64,000 nucleotides of DNA from Psychrobacillus mangrovi (GCF_037104765.1 NZ_JBAWSY010000006.1:142371-206370), one strand, 5' to 3'. Counted from the first letter of the stretch, positions 50,843 to 60,980 are shown. Notes: generated from the sequence alone by a model not told the origin. Made by a program: numbers and translations.

Positions 50843-52005
50843 CATTTTGCTATTGGAACGTACCCAGCCTTCTCAACTAATTCCTGCCCTTGCTCAGACA
50901 GAATCCATTCGATCAGCTTCTCAACATTTGGATTTTCACTTCCTGCTGTTACGATATAAAACTCCGATGCAATCGGATATGCACCTGATCGAATTGTTTC
51001 TTTCGTTGGCTCGACACCATCTATTTCTAACAGTTTAATCTTTTCGTTTCCTACCATTTCAGTCGAATAAAAATGGAAGGTATAGCCAATTGCATTTTTA
51101 AAGTTTTTATACTGCGATACTTCATTAATAATTCCTCCCATTCCAGTGGCAATATCTTCAGTTGGTGCCTCCATAATTGGAGTATCCCCCATTAAGTTTT
51201 CGAGTGCAGTTTGGCTTCCGCTATCTGCCGGACGTTGGAAGGCTCGTATAGAATCATTGTCCCCTCCGACCTCTTTCCAATTTGTCACTTTTCCTGAGTA
51301 GATATCCTTTATCTGCTCCATTGTCAGTCCATTTACTTTATTTTTTTGATTGACGAAAAAGACAAACGCCTCTCTTCCTATTGGCGTCAATTTCAGCTCT
51401 TTTCCTTGTTGCTTCGCTTTAGTGAGCTGTGCTTTAGAAGGAGCTGCGACAAAAATCATGTCTACCTTTCCATAAATTAAGTTGTCGTAGGCGGCTGGTG
51501 TTGTATTAACCATCACTGCACTATCATATGGATTATAATCTCTTTTTGGATATGTAGCCTGAACAAAGGCAGAATATAAGGGATATAATGCTGTAGCTCC
51601 ATCCATTCTCGGCAACTGGTCAGTAAGTTGTATAGTTGGATCCTCTTCTAATGTTGCTACTTCTTGTGAATCCGAAAAAGGTGTATAGACATCAACATTA
51701 ATTTCCGCATCCACCATTTCAATTCGTTTTGTATATTCATGCTGAATCAGTGGAACAGTACTCAATAAAATCGCTAAAACGACAATACTTGCGAAAATCA
51801 CCTTACGCTGCTTCGTTTGATAGAAATGAAATACAAGTAAAACAAAAAAGATATATAACACAATTGCTACTGTAATTATAATAGGGACAAAATGTATGTT
51901 TCCTGACACTACTGTAATTAAAAGAGCTCCAATAGTTAAAAAAATCATCCCGATAAGAATAAAAATTGCACTTAAAATTCGTTCAAATAATGAAAATTCC
52001 TTCAA
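50842..52005 (-). CDS. Membrane-anchored PstS-like phosphate-binding domain protein
   Basis: A 387-residue protein. The first 90 residues contain three hydrophobic helices (about 12-33, 40-60 and 68-85) instead of a lipoprotein signal, followed by a PBP-like domain of the PstS type: MDGATALYPLYSAFVQATYP, then FFVNQKNKVNGLTMEQIKDI, YSGKVTNWKEVGG and RPADSGSQTALENLMG. No pstCAB genes are adjacent. It could bind phosphate at the membrane or sense an anion. GGGGGAGG before the ATG. Confidence 0.85.
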   Translation of the reverse strand: MKEFSLFERILSAIFILIGMIFLTIGALLITVVSGNIHFVPIIITVAIVLYIFFVLLVFHFYQTKQRKVIFASIVVLAILLSTVPLIQHEYTKRIEMVDAEINVDVYTPFSDSQEVATLEEDPTIQLTDQLPRMDGATALYPLYSAFVQATYPKRDYNPYDSAVMVNTTPAAYDNLIYGKVDMIFVAAPSKAQLTKAKQQGKELKLTPIGREAFVFFVNQKNKVNGLTMEQIKDIYSGKVTNWKEVGGDNDSIRAFQRPADSGSQTALENLMGDTPIMEAPTEDIATGMGGIINEVSQYKNFKNAIGYTFHFYSTEMVGNEKIKLLEIDGVEPTKETIRSGAYPIASEFYIVTAGSENPNVEKLIEWILSEQGQELVEKAGYVPIAK

Positions 52006-52089
52006 TTTATAACCTCCCCCTCTTTGGATAATTCTACAAACTAGTGGGAAATCCTTTTATAATTTGTCACAGATATATTAGTGGGGATT

Positions 52090-52290
52090 TTATCTATCCG
52101 GTTATGTTTTTATTGTCCGGACGGAAATTTTTCTATACGGTCAGAAAAAAACTAATCGGTTGAATCGGATGGTTCAGTCAGATAATCGGTTGGTTTGTCT
52201 CAATAATCGGATGGTTCGGCTAGATTATCGGATGGCTTCCCTTAATAATCGGTTGGTCCACGCATAAAATCGGATGGCTCAGCAAGATAG
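52090..52290. repeat. Third mixed 20/21-bp array
   Basis: CCGGTTATGTTTTTATTGTC and CGGACGGAAATTTTTCTATA units, then ATCGGATGG-type units at 21-bp spacing to 52290. A single CCGGTCACAAA piece follows at 52338. Confidence 0.88.
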
Positions 52291-52344
52291 CTAGATTAAG
52301 ACACGTTTTTGATTTCAAATTACCCAATTTTAATCATCCGGTCA

Positions 52345-52380
52345 CAAAAAAAGCCTCCGATATTTATCGGAGGCTCTTCT
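52345..52380 (-). terminator. Terminator of the PH-domain gene
   Basis: GCCTCCGATA and TATCGGAGGC arms with a T-run on minus. Confidence 0.92.
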
Positions 52381-52388
52381 TGTTTATT

Positions 52389-53003
52389 TCAATCATTAAT
52401 ATACAGTTCAAATACATCTGCAAAATCTTTTTTGACGTATTTATCTTTTTGATCAAGTAGCCAATTCGTTGAGAAGCGAGTAATTTCTTCAAATGAACTA
52501 GCAGGAGTGACTTCACGACTTTCGATTTTACCGATCGATTGTGCCGCATAGCCTAAGCTATTTTGTGCAATTTCGTATTTCTTTACGTTTTCTTTCATTT
52601 CCACAGAAATGGTGTGGATTACTTTATATAGGTCTTTTATTTCGGTGGAGAATTTTTTATGGATGTCGATTGATAGCGGAACATTGCCGATTGTGAATTT
52701 GATTTCTACATCTAGATCAATGGTTCCGGCAGTTTCTAGTGCAACATCTGTGATTGGGTGATAAGCAAAGTCGTATCTTCTCAGCAGTCTCTTCTTGCTC
52801 ATTGCGTTTTGACCGTCTACATGAATAAGTGCTTTGTTCGTAAAGCAATATTCATCTGCTTTTGTTTTAATAAGGAAATAAATAACTTCACCTGATTCGT
52901 GCATTACAAAGTCGTCTGATTCGGTTTTATCAAATTCTGTCTTTGGTACAACAATTCCAATATCCGATAAACCTAGTGCGTCTGATGCGAGTTTTTTTAG
53001 CAT
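52389..53003 (-). CDS. PH-domain (YvbH-like) protein
   Basis: A 204-residue cytoplasmic protein. The first about 120 residues match the bacterial PH fold of YvbH (VIYFLIKTKADEYCFTNKAL, then MSKKRLLRRYDF), and the C-terminal region (about 135-200) is the helical YvbH oligomerisation part ending FADVFELYIND. Function unknown; such domains bind lipids or proteins. GGGGG before the ATG. Single gene. Confidence 0.82.
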   Translation of the reverse strand: MLKKLASDALGLSDIGIVVPKTEFDKTESDDFVMHESGEVIYFLIKTKADEYCFTNKALIHVDGQNAMSKKRLLRRYDFAYHPITDVALETAGTIDLDVEIKFTIGNVPLSIDIHKKFSTEIKDLYKVIHTISVEMKENVKKYEIAQNSLGYAAQSIGKIESREVTPASSFEEITRFSTNWLLDQKDKYVKKDFADVFELYIND

Positions 53004-53120
53004 TTATTTTACCCCCTTGATTTTATACTAATTTAAGATTATCATAGTTTAGCTTGGGCATTAAAGGGAATTATTAACTTTAAAGAATTATTTAAATTTT
53101 TTGTAAAGGAATGTGGTCAA

Positions 53121-55283
53121 TTGAAAAAGTTAGTTAGCTGCCTTACTTTGGCGATGTTAGTTGGTATATCGCTCGTAGCATGTACTCCAAAAGAGGAATC
53201 TTCTGATGTGAAAGAAGAGAATATCCAAGAAGGAAAGGATGTTACTTTGGAAGGTAAAAATGAAAATTATCTATCTGCAGTAGATGTGGATTATGGTTAT
53301 GAATTCACGAAAAGCTTAGAGGAATTTAAGTCCAATGAAAAACTAGGATATCGCACTGCTGGATCCGAGGCAGAGTTGAAAACTGGAGAAAAAATTGGGG
53401 AAGAAATGAAGAAAATTGGACTTACTGAAGTGACCAAAGATGAGTTTACATTAGACACTTGGGAATTCGAAAAAGCTGATTTGACTTTCACTGATGAAAA
53501 TGGGAAAGAGCATTTAGCTGTTTTGGGTGGTTACCAAGTAAATTTTGATACTAATGGCGTGAAGGAATTGGATATCGTCTATGGAGGTAAAGCTACTGCA
53601 GAAGATCTTGCTGGACTCGATATTGAAGGTAAACTTGTTTTGATAGATATCAACCAACGTGAGGAATGGTGGATTAGTTACCCTGCCTATCAAGCACATT
53701 TAAAAGGTGCAGCAGCAGTAATTGCTGTACAAGAAGCCGGATATGGTGAAGTGGACCCAGATGCTTTAAATGCCCAAGACATCTGTGGACCGGATGATGC
53801 CCCTGCATTTTCCATGTCCCAAACTGACGGAAATAGTTTGAAGAAAGCGTTAGAAGCTAGTGAGAATGGCTCGATTAAAGTTAAATTTGATGCAAAATCA
53901 ACCGTGAAAATGGATGGAAAATCATATAACTATTACGGTAAAATCATCGGGAAAGATCCGGAATCTTATATTATTCTTTCAGCACATTATGATTCTTATT
54001 TTACTGGATTCCAGGATGACAATGCAGCAATCGGTTTGATGATGGGCGTTGCAAAAGGTTTAGTCGATAGCGGATATAAACCAGAGAAAACAATTATTTT
54101 TAATGCACTTGCTGCAGAAGAATGGGGCGTTTCGAACACTCGTTATGACTGGTCAACAGGCGCTTACAATCAAATCTTTAATATCCATCCAGAATGGGTT
54201 GGAAAAGCATTTGCCAATATGAACTTTGAACTTCCCGCTTATGAACATACTACCCAAGACGAAATTCGCTCCGTTTATGAGTTAAATAAATATTTAACAA
54301 AATTTGCAGAGAAAGTCCCAGCAGTAGATGGTGTGTATAAAGACGGTATTTCTGTCATATCTCCACTACGTACTTGGTCTGATGACTTCTCATTTGGTAT
54401 TGCTGGAGTTCCGGCACTACGTAATGATTTCCAAGATAGTGATTTCATGCGTTCGCATTATCACTCACAATTTGATAATGTAGAAACGTATAATGAAGAT
54501 GCTTTTAAATTCCATTTGAATTTATATGGTTTACTCACTATGCATTATGATCAAACTGCAGTCGTACCACTAGACTTCACAAATCGATTACAAGTATTAA
54601 AGGAAAAAATTAATGCAGAAACATTTGAAAAAGCGGCCGTTTCTTCGGACGAGCTTGTTGCAGAAATCGATAATACGCTAGCAGTAACAGATGAAGTTAA
54701 TACAAAAGTTGCTAAGATTAATGAAGATTATCTAGCTGCTTTAACAGAAGGCGACACTGAAGCGGTTAAAAAGCTATACGATGAAAGCCGTGAGTTAAAT
54801 AGTGGCTTACTTGCTGCATTTAAATATGCAGAAGATAATTTCACTCGTTTAACATGGGAAGACGTTTTAATATTCCCTCACGAACATGCACAAAATAATA
54901 TTGATAATTTAACATTATCAATTGATGCGTTAAACCAAGGTGATATCGCTACCCCACTGGACGAATACCTATGGGCAATTGATAACAACTGGTACGCATA
55001 TGATTTTGAAAAAGAAGTATTTGATTATTTCACGGACTATGTGCTTGAAGCTCCTAAGGAAAAACTGATGTGGGGTGAAGGCAAAATCGTAGGACACGAA
55101 GACCTATTTGATACAATTAAATCACTGAAAGAAAAAAGAGATCAAAGTAATGCGGATGTGTCTGCAGAGATCTCAACATTAAATGAAACATTAGTAAGAC
55201 AAAAGGAATTATTAAAAACAACCGTTTCCGACGAAACTGCTAGTGTAAAAGAGCTTGGCGAGATGTTGGCTGAATTAAAATAA
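53121..55283 (+). CDS. M28-family metallopeptidase lipoprotein with PA domain
   Basis: A 720-residue exported enzyme. Lipobox SLVACTP (Cys21). A PA-type insert (about 150-235) precedes the M28 zinc aminopeptidase core: SAHYDSYFTG near 287, DDNAAIGLMMG near 298, NALAAEEWG near 329, and the final His in DFMRSHYHSQFDN near 450. All metal ligands (His, Asp, Glu, Asp, His) appear present. A helical region of about 230 residues follows, of unknown role. TTG start. Probably degrades peptides outside the membrane. Confidence 0.9.
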   Translation: MKKLVSCLTLAMLVGISLVACTPKEESSDVKEENIQEGKDVTLEGKNENYLSAVDVDYGYEFTKSLEEFKSNEKLGYRTAGSEAELKTGEKIGEEMKKIGLTEVTKDEFTLDTWEFEKADLTFTDENGKEHLAVLGGYQVNFDTNGVKELDIVYGGKATAEDLAGLDIEGKLVLIDINQREEWWISYPAYQAHLKGAAAVIAVQEAGYGEVDPDALNAQDICGPDDAPAFSMSQTDGNSLKKALEASENGSIKVKFDAKSTVKMDGKSYNYYGKIIGKDPESYIILSAHYDSYFTGFQDDNAAIGLMMGVAKGLVDSGYKPEKTIIFNALAAEEWGVSNTRYDWSTGAYNQIFNIHPEWVGKAFANMNFELPAYEHTTQDEIRSVYELNKYLTKFAEKVPAVDGVYKDGISVISPLRTWSDDFSFGIAGVPALRNDFQDSDFMRSHYHSQFDNVETYNEDAFKFHLNLYGLLTMHYDQTAVVPLDFTNRLQVLKEKINAETFEKAAVSSDELVAEIDNTLAVTDEVNTKVAKINEDYLAALTEGDTEAVKKLYDESRELNSGLLAAFKYAEDNFTRLTWEDVLIFPHEHAQNNIDNLTLSIDALNQGDIATPLDEYLWAIDNNWYAYDFEKEVFDYFTDYVLEAPKEKLMWGEGKIVGHEDLFDTIKSLKEKRDQSNADVSAEISTLNETLVRQKELLKTTVSDETASVKELGEMLAELK

Positions 55284-55290
55284 ATCGAAA

Positions 55291-55332
55291 AAGCTGTCCA
55301 TTGGAGTAATACGCTCTATGGACAGCTTTTTT
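55291..55332. terminator. Terminator between convergent genes
   Basis: AGCTGTCCAT and ATGGACAGCT arms followed by TTTTTTC on plus. Confidence 0.9.
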
Positions 55333-55337
55333 CTTAT

Positions 55338-56297
55338 TTAATTCAACAGCCGAATAACCTTCCCTTTCAAGAACGCCTGGATATCCTCTACTGTTTCCTG
55401 AAAATACGTGCTGTAATTTCTTTCGCTCACATAACCAAGATGAGGGGTTGCAACCACATTTGATAGCGTTCGGAATGGATGACTTACTGGAAGTGGTTCG
55501 AGTTCATATACATCTATCCCTGCTCCTGCGATCCAGTTTTCCTGTAATGCCTCTATGAGAGCATGTTGGTCGACGATTGATGCGCGAGAAGTATTAATAA
55601 GAAAAGCGGAGGGTTTCATTAACTTCAATTCATTCTTTCCAATCAATCCTCTTGTTCGATCACTTAGTACAAGATGAATAGAAACAAAGTCACTCGTAGC
55701 TAATAACTCTTCTTTCGAAGCTGCAAGTTTCACACCAAGTTTGTCAGTTTGTTCTTTCGTTAAGTTTTGACTCCACGCCATAACCTCCATACCGAATGCC
55801 TGGCCGATTACTGCCATCTTACTGCCTATTTTTCCAAGTCCAAGAATCCCAAGACGCCTACCATATAAATCGGACCCAACTGTACTCTGCCAAGGTCCAT
55901 TATTTCGAAACTCATAATTTTCTTTTGTAATATGGCGAGCGAGATTTAAGATAAGAGCCCACGTTAGCTCGGTTGGAGGCTCAGACATGCTTGCTGTTCC
56001 ACAAACACTTACTCCGTTTTTAGTCGCAGCCGTAAGGTCAATCGATGCGTTTCTCATGCCCGATGTGATAAGTAATTTTAAATGTGGGAGATTATCAAAT
56101 ACAGAGGCCGTAAATGATGTACGCTCACGCATAATCACTACAATTTCAAAGTCACGTATAGCATGAACGAGTTCCTCTTCACTTTCAATATGATTAGGAA
56201 AAGATTTCACCTCTACCCTGTCTAAAATACTGGACCAGTCAGCCATATTAAGTGCGACATGTTGATAATCATCTAGAATTGCACAACGTATTTTCAT
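55338..56297 (-). CDS. D-isomer-specific 2-hydroxyacid dehydrogenase
   Basis: A 319-residue NAD-dependent enzyme. The nucleotide-binding GLGKIG is at about 151-156; catalytic Arg lies in NTSRAS near 235, Glu in VYELEPLP near 264 and His in ATPHLGY near 288. Substrate (glycerate, lactate or phosphoglycerate type) not determined. It follows the TauE/SafE gene by 18 bases, so the two are probably co-transcribed. The N-terminal region is full length. Confidence 0.9.
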   Translation of the reverse strand: MKIRCAILDDYQHVALNMADWSSILDRVEVKSFPNHIESEEELVHAIRDFEIVVIMRERTSFTASVFDNLPHLKLLITSGMRNASIDLTAATKNGVSVCGTASMSEPPTELTWALILNLARHITKENYEFRNNGPWQSTVGSDLYGRRLGILGLGKIGSKMAVIGQAFGMEVMAWSQNLTKEQTDKLGVKLAASKEELLATSDFVSIHLVLSDRTRGLIGKNELKLMKPSAFLINTSRASIVDQHALIEALQENWIAGAGIDVYELEPLPVSHPFRTLSNVVATPHLGYVSERNYSTYFQETVEDIQAFLKGKVIRLLN

Positions 56298-56315
56298 TCT
56301 TTATCTCCCCCAGTT

Positions 56316-57050
56316 TTATTTAAAAAAGTCGACCATAATTTGCAAGATTAAAAGAACTGTTACTAATCTAAGAAGTGGTTTTACATGTTGGGTTTTTAAT
56401 TTGCGAGCTAGTCTTACTCCAAGCTGCGCACCTACAATGGCTCCAAGCATCAAAGCTAAGGTGAGTGGCCAGATGATTTTACCTGTTGAGATATACGTGA
56501 TAGCAGATCCAAAACAACTTGCAAAGACCCCAATTCTTGCTAAGCCTATTGCTCGAATATAAGCAATCTTTTGGCTTGCATATAAGTACATTGCAAGTGT
56601 GCTGCTTCCTGGACCAAACATCCCGTCATACATTCCTATGCCAAGTAATGCAGGGCCAGTTTTTTTATTTACATTAAACTGTTCAGTTCCATCAAAATTA
56701 CCGTTACTTACGAAGGAAGTTATAAATGCAAAGCTTAATAAAATTATTGCAATGATTGTAAGTGTACTTCCACTCAATAAGGAGGCAATCAATCCACCTA
56801 ATACGCCTCCGCCTAAACAAAACGCAAGGACAGATAATGCTTCTTTCACTGAAATTTCCTTTTGCTTAAAAATGACAAGAAAACTTGAGAGTGAACTGAC
56901 CGTATTGGAAACCTTGTTCGCACCGATTGCTGAATGCACTGGTAATCCCATAAGTAACATCGTCGGTAAGCTTATCAGTCCCCCTCCTCCGACCAATGTA
57001 CCAACTACATTACCTGCAATTCCAATTAAAAAAAATATGAAAAATTCCAT
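56316..57050 (-). CDS. TauE/SafE-family (sulfite exporter-type) membrane protein
   Basis: A 244-residue protein with about eight helices in two repeats. Family marks are GGGGLISLPTMLLMGLPVHS near 20-40 and IGMYDGMFGPGSSTLAMYLY near 137-156. Members move sulfite, sulfonates or other anions. It is the first gene of a pair with the 2-hydroxyacid dehydrogenase, so a 2-hydroxy or sulfonated acid could be the shared substrate; this is inference. Confidence 0.88.
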   Translation of the reverse strand: MEFFIFFLIGIAGNVVGTLVGGGGLISLPTMLLMGLPVHSAIGANKVSNTVSSLSSFLVIFKQKEISVKEALSVLAFCLGGGVLGGLIASLLSGSTLTIIAIILLSFAFITSFVSNGNFDGTEQFNVNKKTGPALLGIGMYDGMFGPGSSTLAMYLYASQKIAYIRAIGLARIGVFASCFGSAITYISTGKIIWPLTLALMLGAIVGAQLGVRLARKLKTQHVKPLLRLVTVLLILQIMVDFFK

Positions 57051-57212
57051 TGTAAAGCCTTCTTTCTAAACTTCTAACGTATATTTAGCTTACCCTTCTA
57101 TTCTTGATAAGTAAATTCGATTGTTTTTATGGATTTACATAGGAAAAACTTATAGAAATTAGAAGGAGAATGAATAAGACAAAGGGAAGATGTATAGTAG
57201 GAGGGATAAACA

Positions 57213-58208
57213 ATGAAGAAATTAATACTCTTATCACTCATTTTATTTGGCTGTACAAATGAACCCAGTTCAGATAGCGATGTAATTGCCGAGAAAGTAG
57301 CGACCAACTTAAATATTCCATGGTCAATCAATCAACACGATAACATATTCTATATATCCGAACGAGTAGGTACTATTGCAAGAGTAAGTGATGGTAAAGT
57401 CACGCATGAAGAAGTGATACTTTCCAATAGTTTGTCTGACGCATCTGAGGCTGGTTTACTTGGGTTTGTATTAAAGAATGATTTTGAAAATTCAAAGGAA
57501 GCCTTTGCTTATTATACGTATGATGAAAATGGGGAGTCCTTCAACCGAGTAGTGACCGTCAAATTAGAAAATGACATTTGGCGAGAGACTGCTGTTCATT
57601 TAGACGGTATCCCTACAGGCAATATCCATCACGGCGGTCGGCTAGAAATCGGACCAGATGGACTTCTTTATATTACTATTGGGGATGCAGGAAATCCCGA
57701 GAATGCCCAAGACCCCTCTTCCCTAAACGGAAAAATAATTCAAATGAAGGAAGATGGTACCTTTGAGATTTATACTTCCGGCCATCGGAATCCACAAGGA
57801 CTGTCATGGGATAAGAAAGGAAAGCTTTACGAAGCCGAACATGGACAATCCGCTAATGATGAAGTCAATTTAATCGAGCAGGAAAAAAATTATGGCTATC
57901 CAATTATACAAGGCACGGAAAGGGGAAATGGTTATGTTACACCTATCGTCACTTCCGGTGCCAACGAAACATGGGCTCCCTCAGGTATAACCATTCATAA
58001 AGGAAAATTATATGTAGCTACCCTTCGAGGAGAAGCAGTAAAAGTAATAAACATCTCTACTGGAGAAGTGGATCGTTCCATCACAGGATTTGGACGTGTA
58101 CGAGATGTCTATTCAGACGGAGAATCTCTATATTTTGTTACGAACAATACAGATGGTCGTGGGTCACCTCGGGAAGATGACGATGTACTCTATCGATTGA
58201 TAGAGTAA
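57213..58208 (+). CDS. PQQ-dependent sugar dehydrogenase-like (GSDH) lipoprotein
   Basis: A 331-residue exported protein with a short lipoprotein signal (KKLILLSLILFGCTN, Cys14). The beta-propeller family marks are GNIHHGGRLEIGPDGLLYIT and IGDAGNPENAQDPSSLNGKI, then SGHRNPQGLSWD and YEAEHGQSANDEVNLI, as in soluble aldose/sorbosone dehydrogenases. The calcium and PQQ ligands are partly recognisable. The actual substrate is unknown and many Bacillus members have no known PQQ supply. AGGAGGG before the ATG. Confidence 0.9.
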   Translation: MKKLILLSLILFGCTNEPSSDSDVIAEKVATNLNIPWSINQHDNIFYISERVGTIARVSDGKVTHEEVILSNSLSDASEAGLLGFVLKNDFENSKEAFAYYTYDENGESFNRVVTVKLENDIWRETAVHLDGIPTGNIHHGGRLEIGPDGLLYITIGDAGNPENAQDPSSLNGKIIQMKEDGTFEIYTSGHRNPQGLSWDKKGKLYEAEHGQSANDEVNLIEQEKNYGYPIIQGTERGNGYVTPIVTSGANETWAPSGITIHKGKLYVATLRGEAVKVINISTGEVDRSITGFGRVRDVYSDGESLYFVTNNTDGRGSPREDDDVLYRLIE

Positions 58209-58212
58209 TCTT

Positions 58213-58683
58213 CTATACTCGCAGGCACATCGCAATTTGCACCCCGGACCTTCCTGTAAATCGTCTGCCCTCATCAATAAAACCAGACTTTAAATAGACG
58301 GATTGTGCAGCCTTATTCGCTTCATTAACACCTAGAACGATTTGATCTACTAACGGAAAATGTTCTTTTACAAATTCCGTTAGTAGATTCATAGATATTT
58401 TAGCGATTCCACGACCTTGAAATGACGGATGTACCGAATAACCGCGAAGTAAAATGCTCGCTTGGCGATCCGTGTAGTTGAACTTGTCATCTCCTGTATC
58501 TAGGACGAAAAAACCTGCTACTTTTTCATCTTCTTTTATTACGATAGGCGTATACGTGTAATTGTTCTCACTACGTTCCAATAGTTCAAGGGGATGCCCT
58601 GTGAATCCTAGCTGCTCCTCCGAAAGCGGATAATTCTCTAATGCTGTTCGATGTGTTATTTCATATTTAGCTAGTGCAATCAT
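58213..58683 (-). CDS. GNAT-family acetyltransferase
   Basis: A 156-residue acetyltransferase. The acetyl-CoA loop VHPSFQGRGIAKISM lies near 86-101 and QSVYLKSGFIDEGR near 127-140. Substrate unknown. Convergent with the sugar dehydrogenase gene (4 bases apart) and 11 bases after the gene upstream, so probably the last gene of the GntR-ABC operon. Confidence 0.87.
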   Translation of the reverse strand: MIALAKYEITHRTALENYPLSEEQLGFTGHPLELLERSENNYTYTPIVIKEDEKVAGFFVLDTGDDKFNYTDRQASILLRGYSVHPSFQGRGIAKISMNLLTEFVKEHFPLVDQIVLGVNEANKAAQSVYLKSGFIDEGRRFTGRSGVQIAMCLRV

Positions 58684-58694
58684 TAATTCTCCTC

Positions 58695-59390
58695 CTAATA
58701 CAGTTGTAACCCCATCTCATCCACTACGTTAATATGTTTTGGAACTTTCAAGTATACATATGTTTCTCCCTGTACTCTTCCTGACTCAATGCTTGGTAAA
58801 ATATCATTGATCGTAAATAGTGCTAGATTGTTAGAAAAACGATAATACTTAAACTCTTGTTTGGTAGGCTCTTCAATTATTAATTGATTCTCTTCCCATT
58901 TAACTTTGGAAAATGGAATTCTATCTTTCATATTCATTCCATAAATAAATATATTTGTTCGATAAACTTTACCTTCTACTTGCTGCTCCTTCGAGTCAGT
59001 CCATTCCACATATACCTTTGCCGTTAGATAATCTGAATTAGATGTTACTACATGGAGTGTATCTCCTTCTACCTCGTGCGTCCATTCTTCGACTAGAAAA
59101 TCATTTTTAAGCTTGCTTACTTCATTTTTTCTAAACGCTTCATCAAATACTTGATTTTCATTTTCAAGCTTTTCTAATTCATTTAATGTAATTACTTCTT
59201 CCGAATTATCAGGTAAAAATTCGTACACGACAACCGCTAAAAAAAGAACACTTATATAACTTAGAATAATTCCTTTTGCCAGGCCTTTAGTTAAAATAAT
59301 ACGCTTCGATAAGTTCTTCATCCCAATACGAATAAACCAAGAAAAAAGTAGAATTAATAGTATGGGTATGAACGCCATAATCACTGTCAT
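58695..59390 (-). CDS. Membrane-anchored protein of the GntR-ABC operon
   Basis: A 231-residue protein with two N-terminal helices (about 3-22 and 38-62), a charged linker rich in Glu/Asn, and an exported C-terminal domain of about 150 residues (GDTLHVVTSNSDYLTAKVYV). No recognised family. It overlaps the upstream permease gene by 4 bases and belongs to the same operon, so it is likely an accessory subunit. Confidence 0.75.
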   Translation of the reverse strand: MTVIMAFIPILLILLFSWFIRIGMKNLSKRIILTKGLAKGIILSYISVLFLAVVVYEFLPDNSEEVITLNELEKLENENQVFDEAFRKNEVSKLKNDFLVEEWTHEVEGDTLHVVTSNSDYLTAKVYVEWTDSKEQQVEGKVYRTNIFIYGMNMKDRIPFSKVKWEENQLIIEEPTKQEFKYYRFSNNLALFTINDILPSIESGRVQGETYVYLKVPKHINVVDEMGLQLY

Positions 59391-60118
59391 GCTCTAACCT
59401 CCAGTCGATTAGAGATTGCTATCGCAATTCCAAAGAAAACAATCGTCATAAAAATTAGATTAACAATTAATAACCATGTAGATTCATTCATAAAGAGAAT
59501 TTGAATAAGTGTTTGCCCAATCTCAGTAGTCAGTATAGATAGCACAATAATGGGGATTACTAACAAAAATAGTCTACTATTTTGTATAAGCATTCCAGCT
59601 AAATAACCGCCCGACGAAAGACTCAAAATCAATAAAGTAATAACAAGCATCGTACCAATCGAACTAAAGGGTTCATCGAAAACACCTGGACTTTTCGTAT
59701 ACTCTGTACTACCAAATATAGAAAGATATACACGTAAAACATTGTTAGATAAAAAAGTGGTCACTCCAGCAAATATACTAATCATTAGAAGGACAAGGAT
59801 ATTGGCTAAATTACTGCTTAGTCGAGTAGTAACAAAAGAGAAATCGTCATAACGATATGCTCTTGTCGTAATAAGATTTCCTACAAAAAGAGCCCAAATT
59901 GCTACAAAAACAAATACTAAATCATTTGAAATTGTAATCACTTGGATTTGGATATTGTTAACACTAGTTCCCCGTGTACTCGAACCGTTCGTAGAAAACA
60001 GAAGACCTATTAGCTGCACGAAAATGAGCGATAATAATGCTCCCATGTAAGCGTTTATCTTGAACCTAACCTGTGCCCTAACCACTTTTCCAAGAGTACT
60101 ATTAGTTAAAAACATCAT
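59387..60118 (-). CDS. ABC transporter permease-like protein
   Basis: About 243 residues with six hydrophobic helices (about 25-45, 70-95, 115-140, 155-180, 190-205 and 215-240). Start ATG at 60118 with AAGGAGG upstream; the frame runs to 60139. It overlaps the ATPase gene end by 17 bases. It is the partner of the ATPase at 60102 in a YtrB-like exporter. Substrate unknown. Confidence 0.83.
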   Translation of the reverse strand: MMFLTNSTLGKVVRAQVRFKINAYMGALLSLIFVQLIGLLFSTNGSSTRGTSVNNIQIQVITISNDLVFVFVAIWALFVGNLITTRAYRYDDFSFVTTRLSSNLANILVLLMISIFAGVTTFLSNNVLRVYLSIFGSTEYTKSPGVFDEPFSSIGTMLVITLLILSLSSGGYLAGMLIQNSRLFLLVIPIIVLSILTTEIGQTLIQILFMNESTWLLIVNLIFMTIVFFGIAIAISNRLEVRA

Positions 60119-60980
60119 CAATTCCTCCTTTCGAATCACTTGTTATATACATACAAATATCACTTGGCGAAATTGGCTTTGTACTAACTCCTTCCAGGTT
60201 CATGGGTCCATCCTTCTTCACCACAGTATATAGAAGTTGATCATTCATTTGTTTGGTATGTAGAATCTCCATTTGAGATGTAAACTCTATCACTTTTTCT
60301 ATAGGGCCCTGAATTCCAACTGCATACTCTTTCACCTCTTCTAGGGATTTGTGAAAAACTACTTTGCCTTTATGAATCAAAAGAATATCTTCTAGTAAAT
60401 GTTCAATTTCGGCTAGATGATGACTAGAAATTAATATGGTACGAGGGTGAGCTATATATTCCTTTAGCAGAGCTCTATAAAAATCAGTTCTAACAGCTTC
60501 ATCCATTCCATTCGTCGGCTCATCAAACATCGTTAATTCGCAACGTGTCGCTAAACCAAAAATCATATTAAAAGTTCCTCGTGTACCTGTAGATAATTTC
60601 GAATGCTGCTGTTTTGGATTCAAATTAAAATAGTGAAATAAACGTGCCGCTAGCTGCGCATCCCATTTAGAATAAAAACTTGGGGCTATTTCCAAAATAT
60701 CAGCCAATGTAAGTGAATCGGGAAAACTCATTTGATTATCTACTAAAATACTATTTGCGGATACACATAAATTATTGAAAGGATGATTAGAAAATACTCT
60801 AACATCACCAGTGTCTTCATTCACAAATCCAGCTAGTATTTTAAGTAATGTTGTTTTACCGGCACCATTACGACCAATTAACCCAGTAATTTTATGATCT
60901 TCTATTTGAAATGTTATATCTTCGAGCGCATGTATCTTCCGATAGCTCTTTTTTACATGTTGACACTCAATAACCTTCAT
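60102..60980 (-). CDS. ABC transporter ATPase (YtrB-like)
   Basis: A 292-residue ATPase, the length of Bacillus YtrB. Walker A GRNGAGKT near 36-43, a variant signature LSTGTRG near 133, Walker B LTMFDEPTNGMD near 156 and switch SSHHLAE near 188. The C-terminal 80 residues are a non-ATPase extension. ATG at 60980 with GAGGAG 5 bases upstream, overlapping the regulator gene. Likely export of, or response to, cell-envelope-active compounds by analogy with Ytr; not proven. Confidence 0.9.
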   Translation of the reverse strand: MKVIECQHVKKSYRKIHALEDITFQIEDHKITGLIGRNGAGKTTLLKILAGFVNEDTGDVRVFSNHPFNNLCVSANSILVDNQMSFPDSLTLADILEIAPSFYSKWDAQLAARLFHYFNLNPKQQHSKLSTGTRGTFNMIFGLATRCELTMFDEPTNGMDEAVRTDFYRALLKEYIAHPRTILISSHHLAEIEHLLEDILLIHKGKVVFHKSLEEVKEYAVGIQGPIEKVIEFTSQMEILHTKQMNDQLLYTVVKKDGPMNLEGVSTKPISPSDICMYITSDSKGGIDDVFN

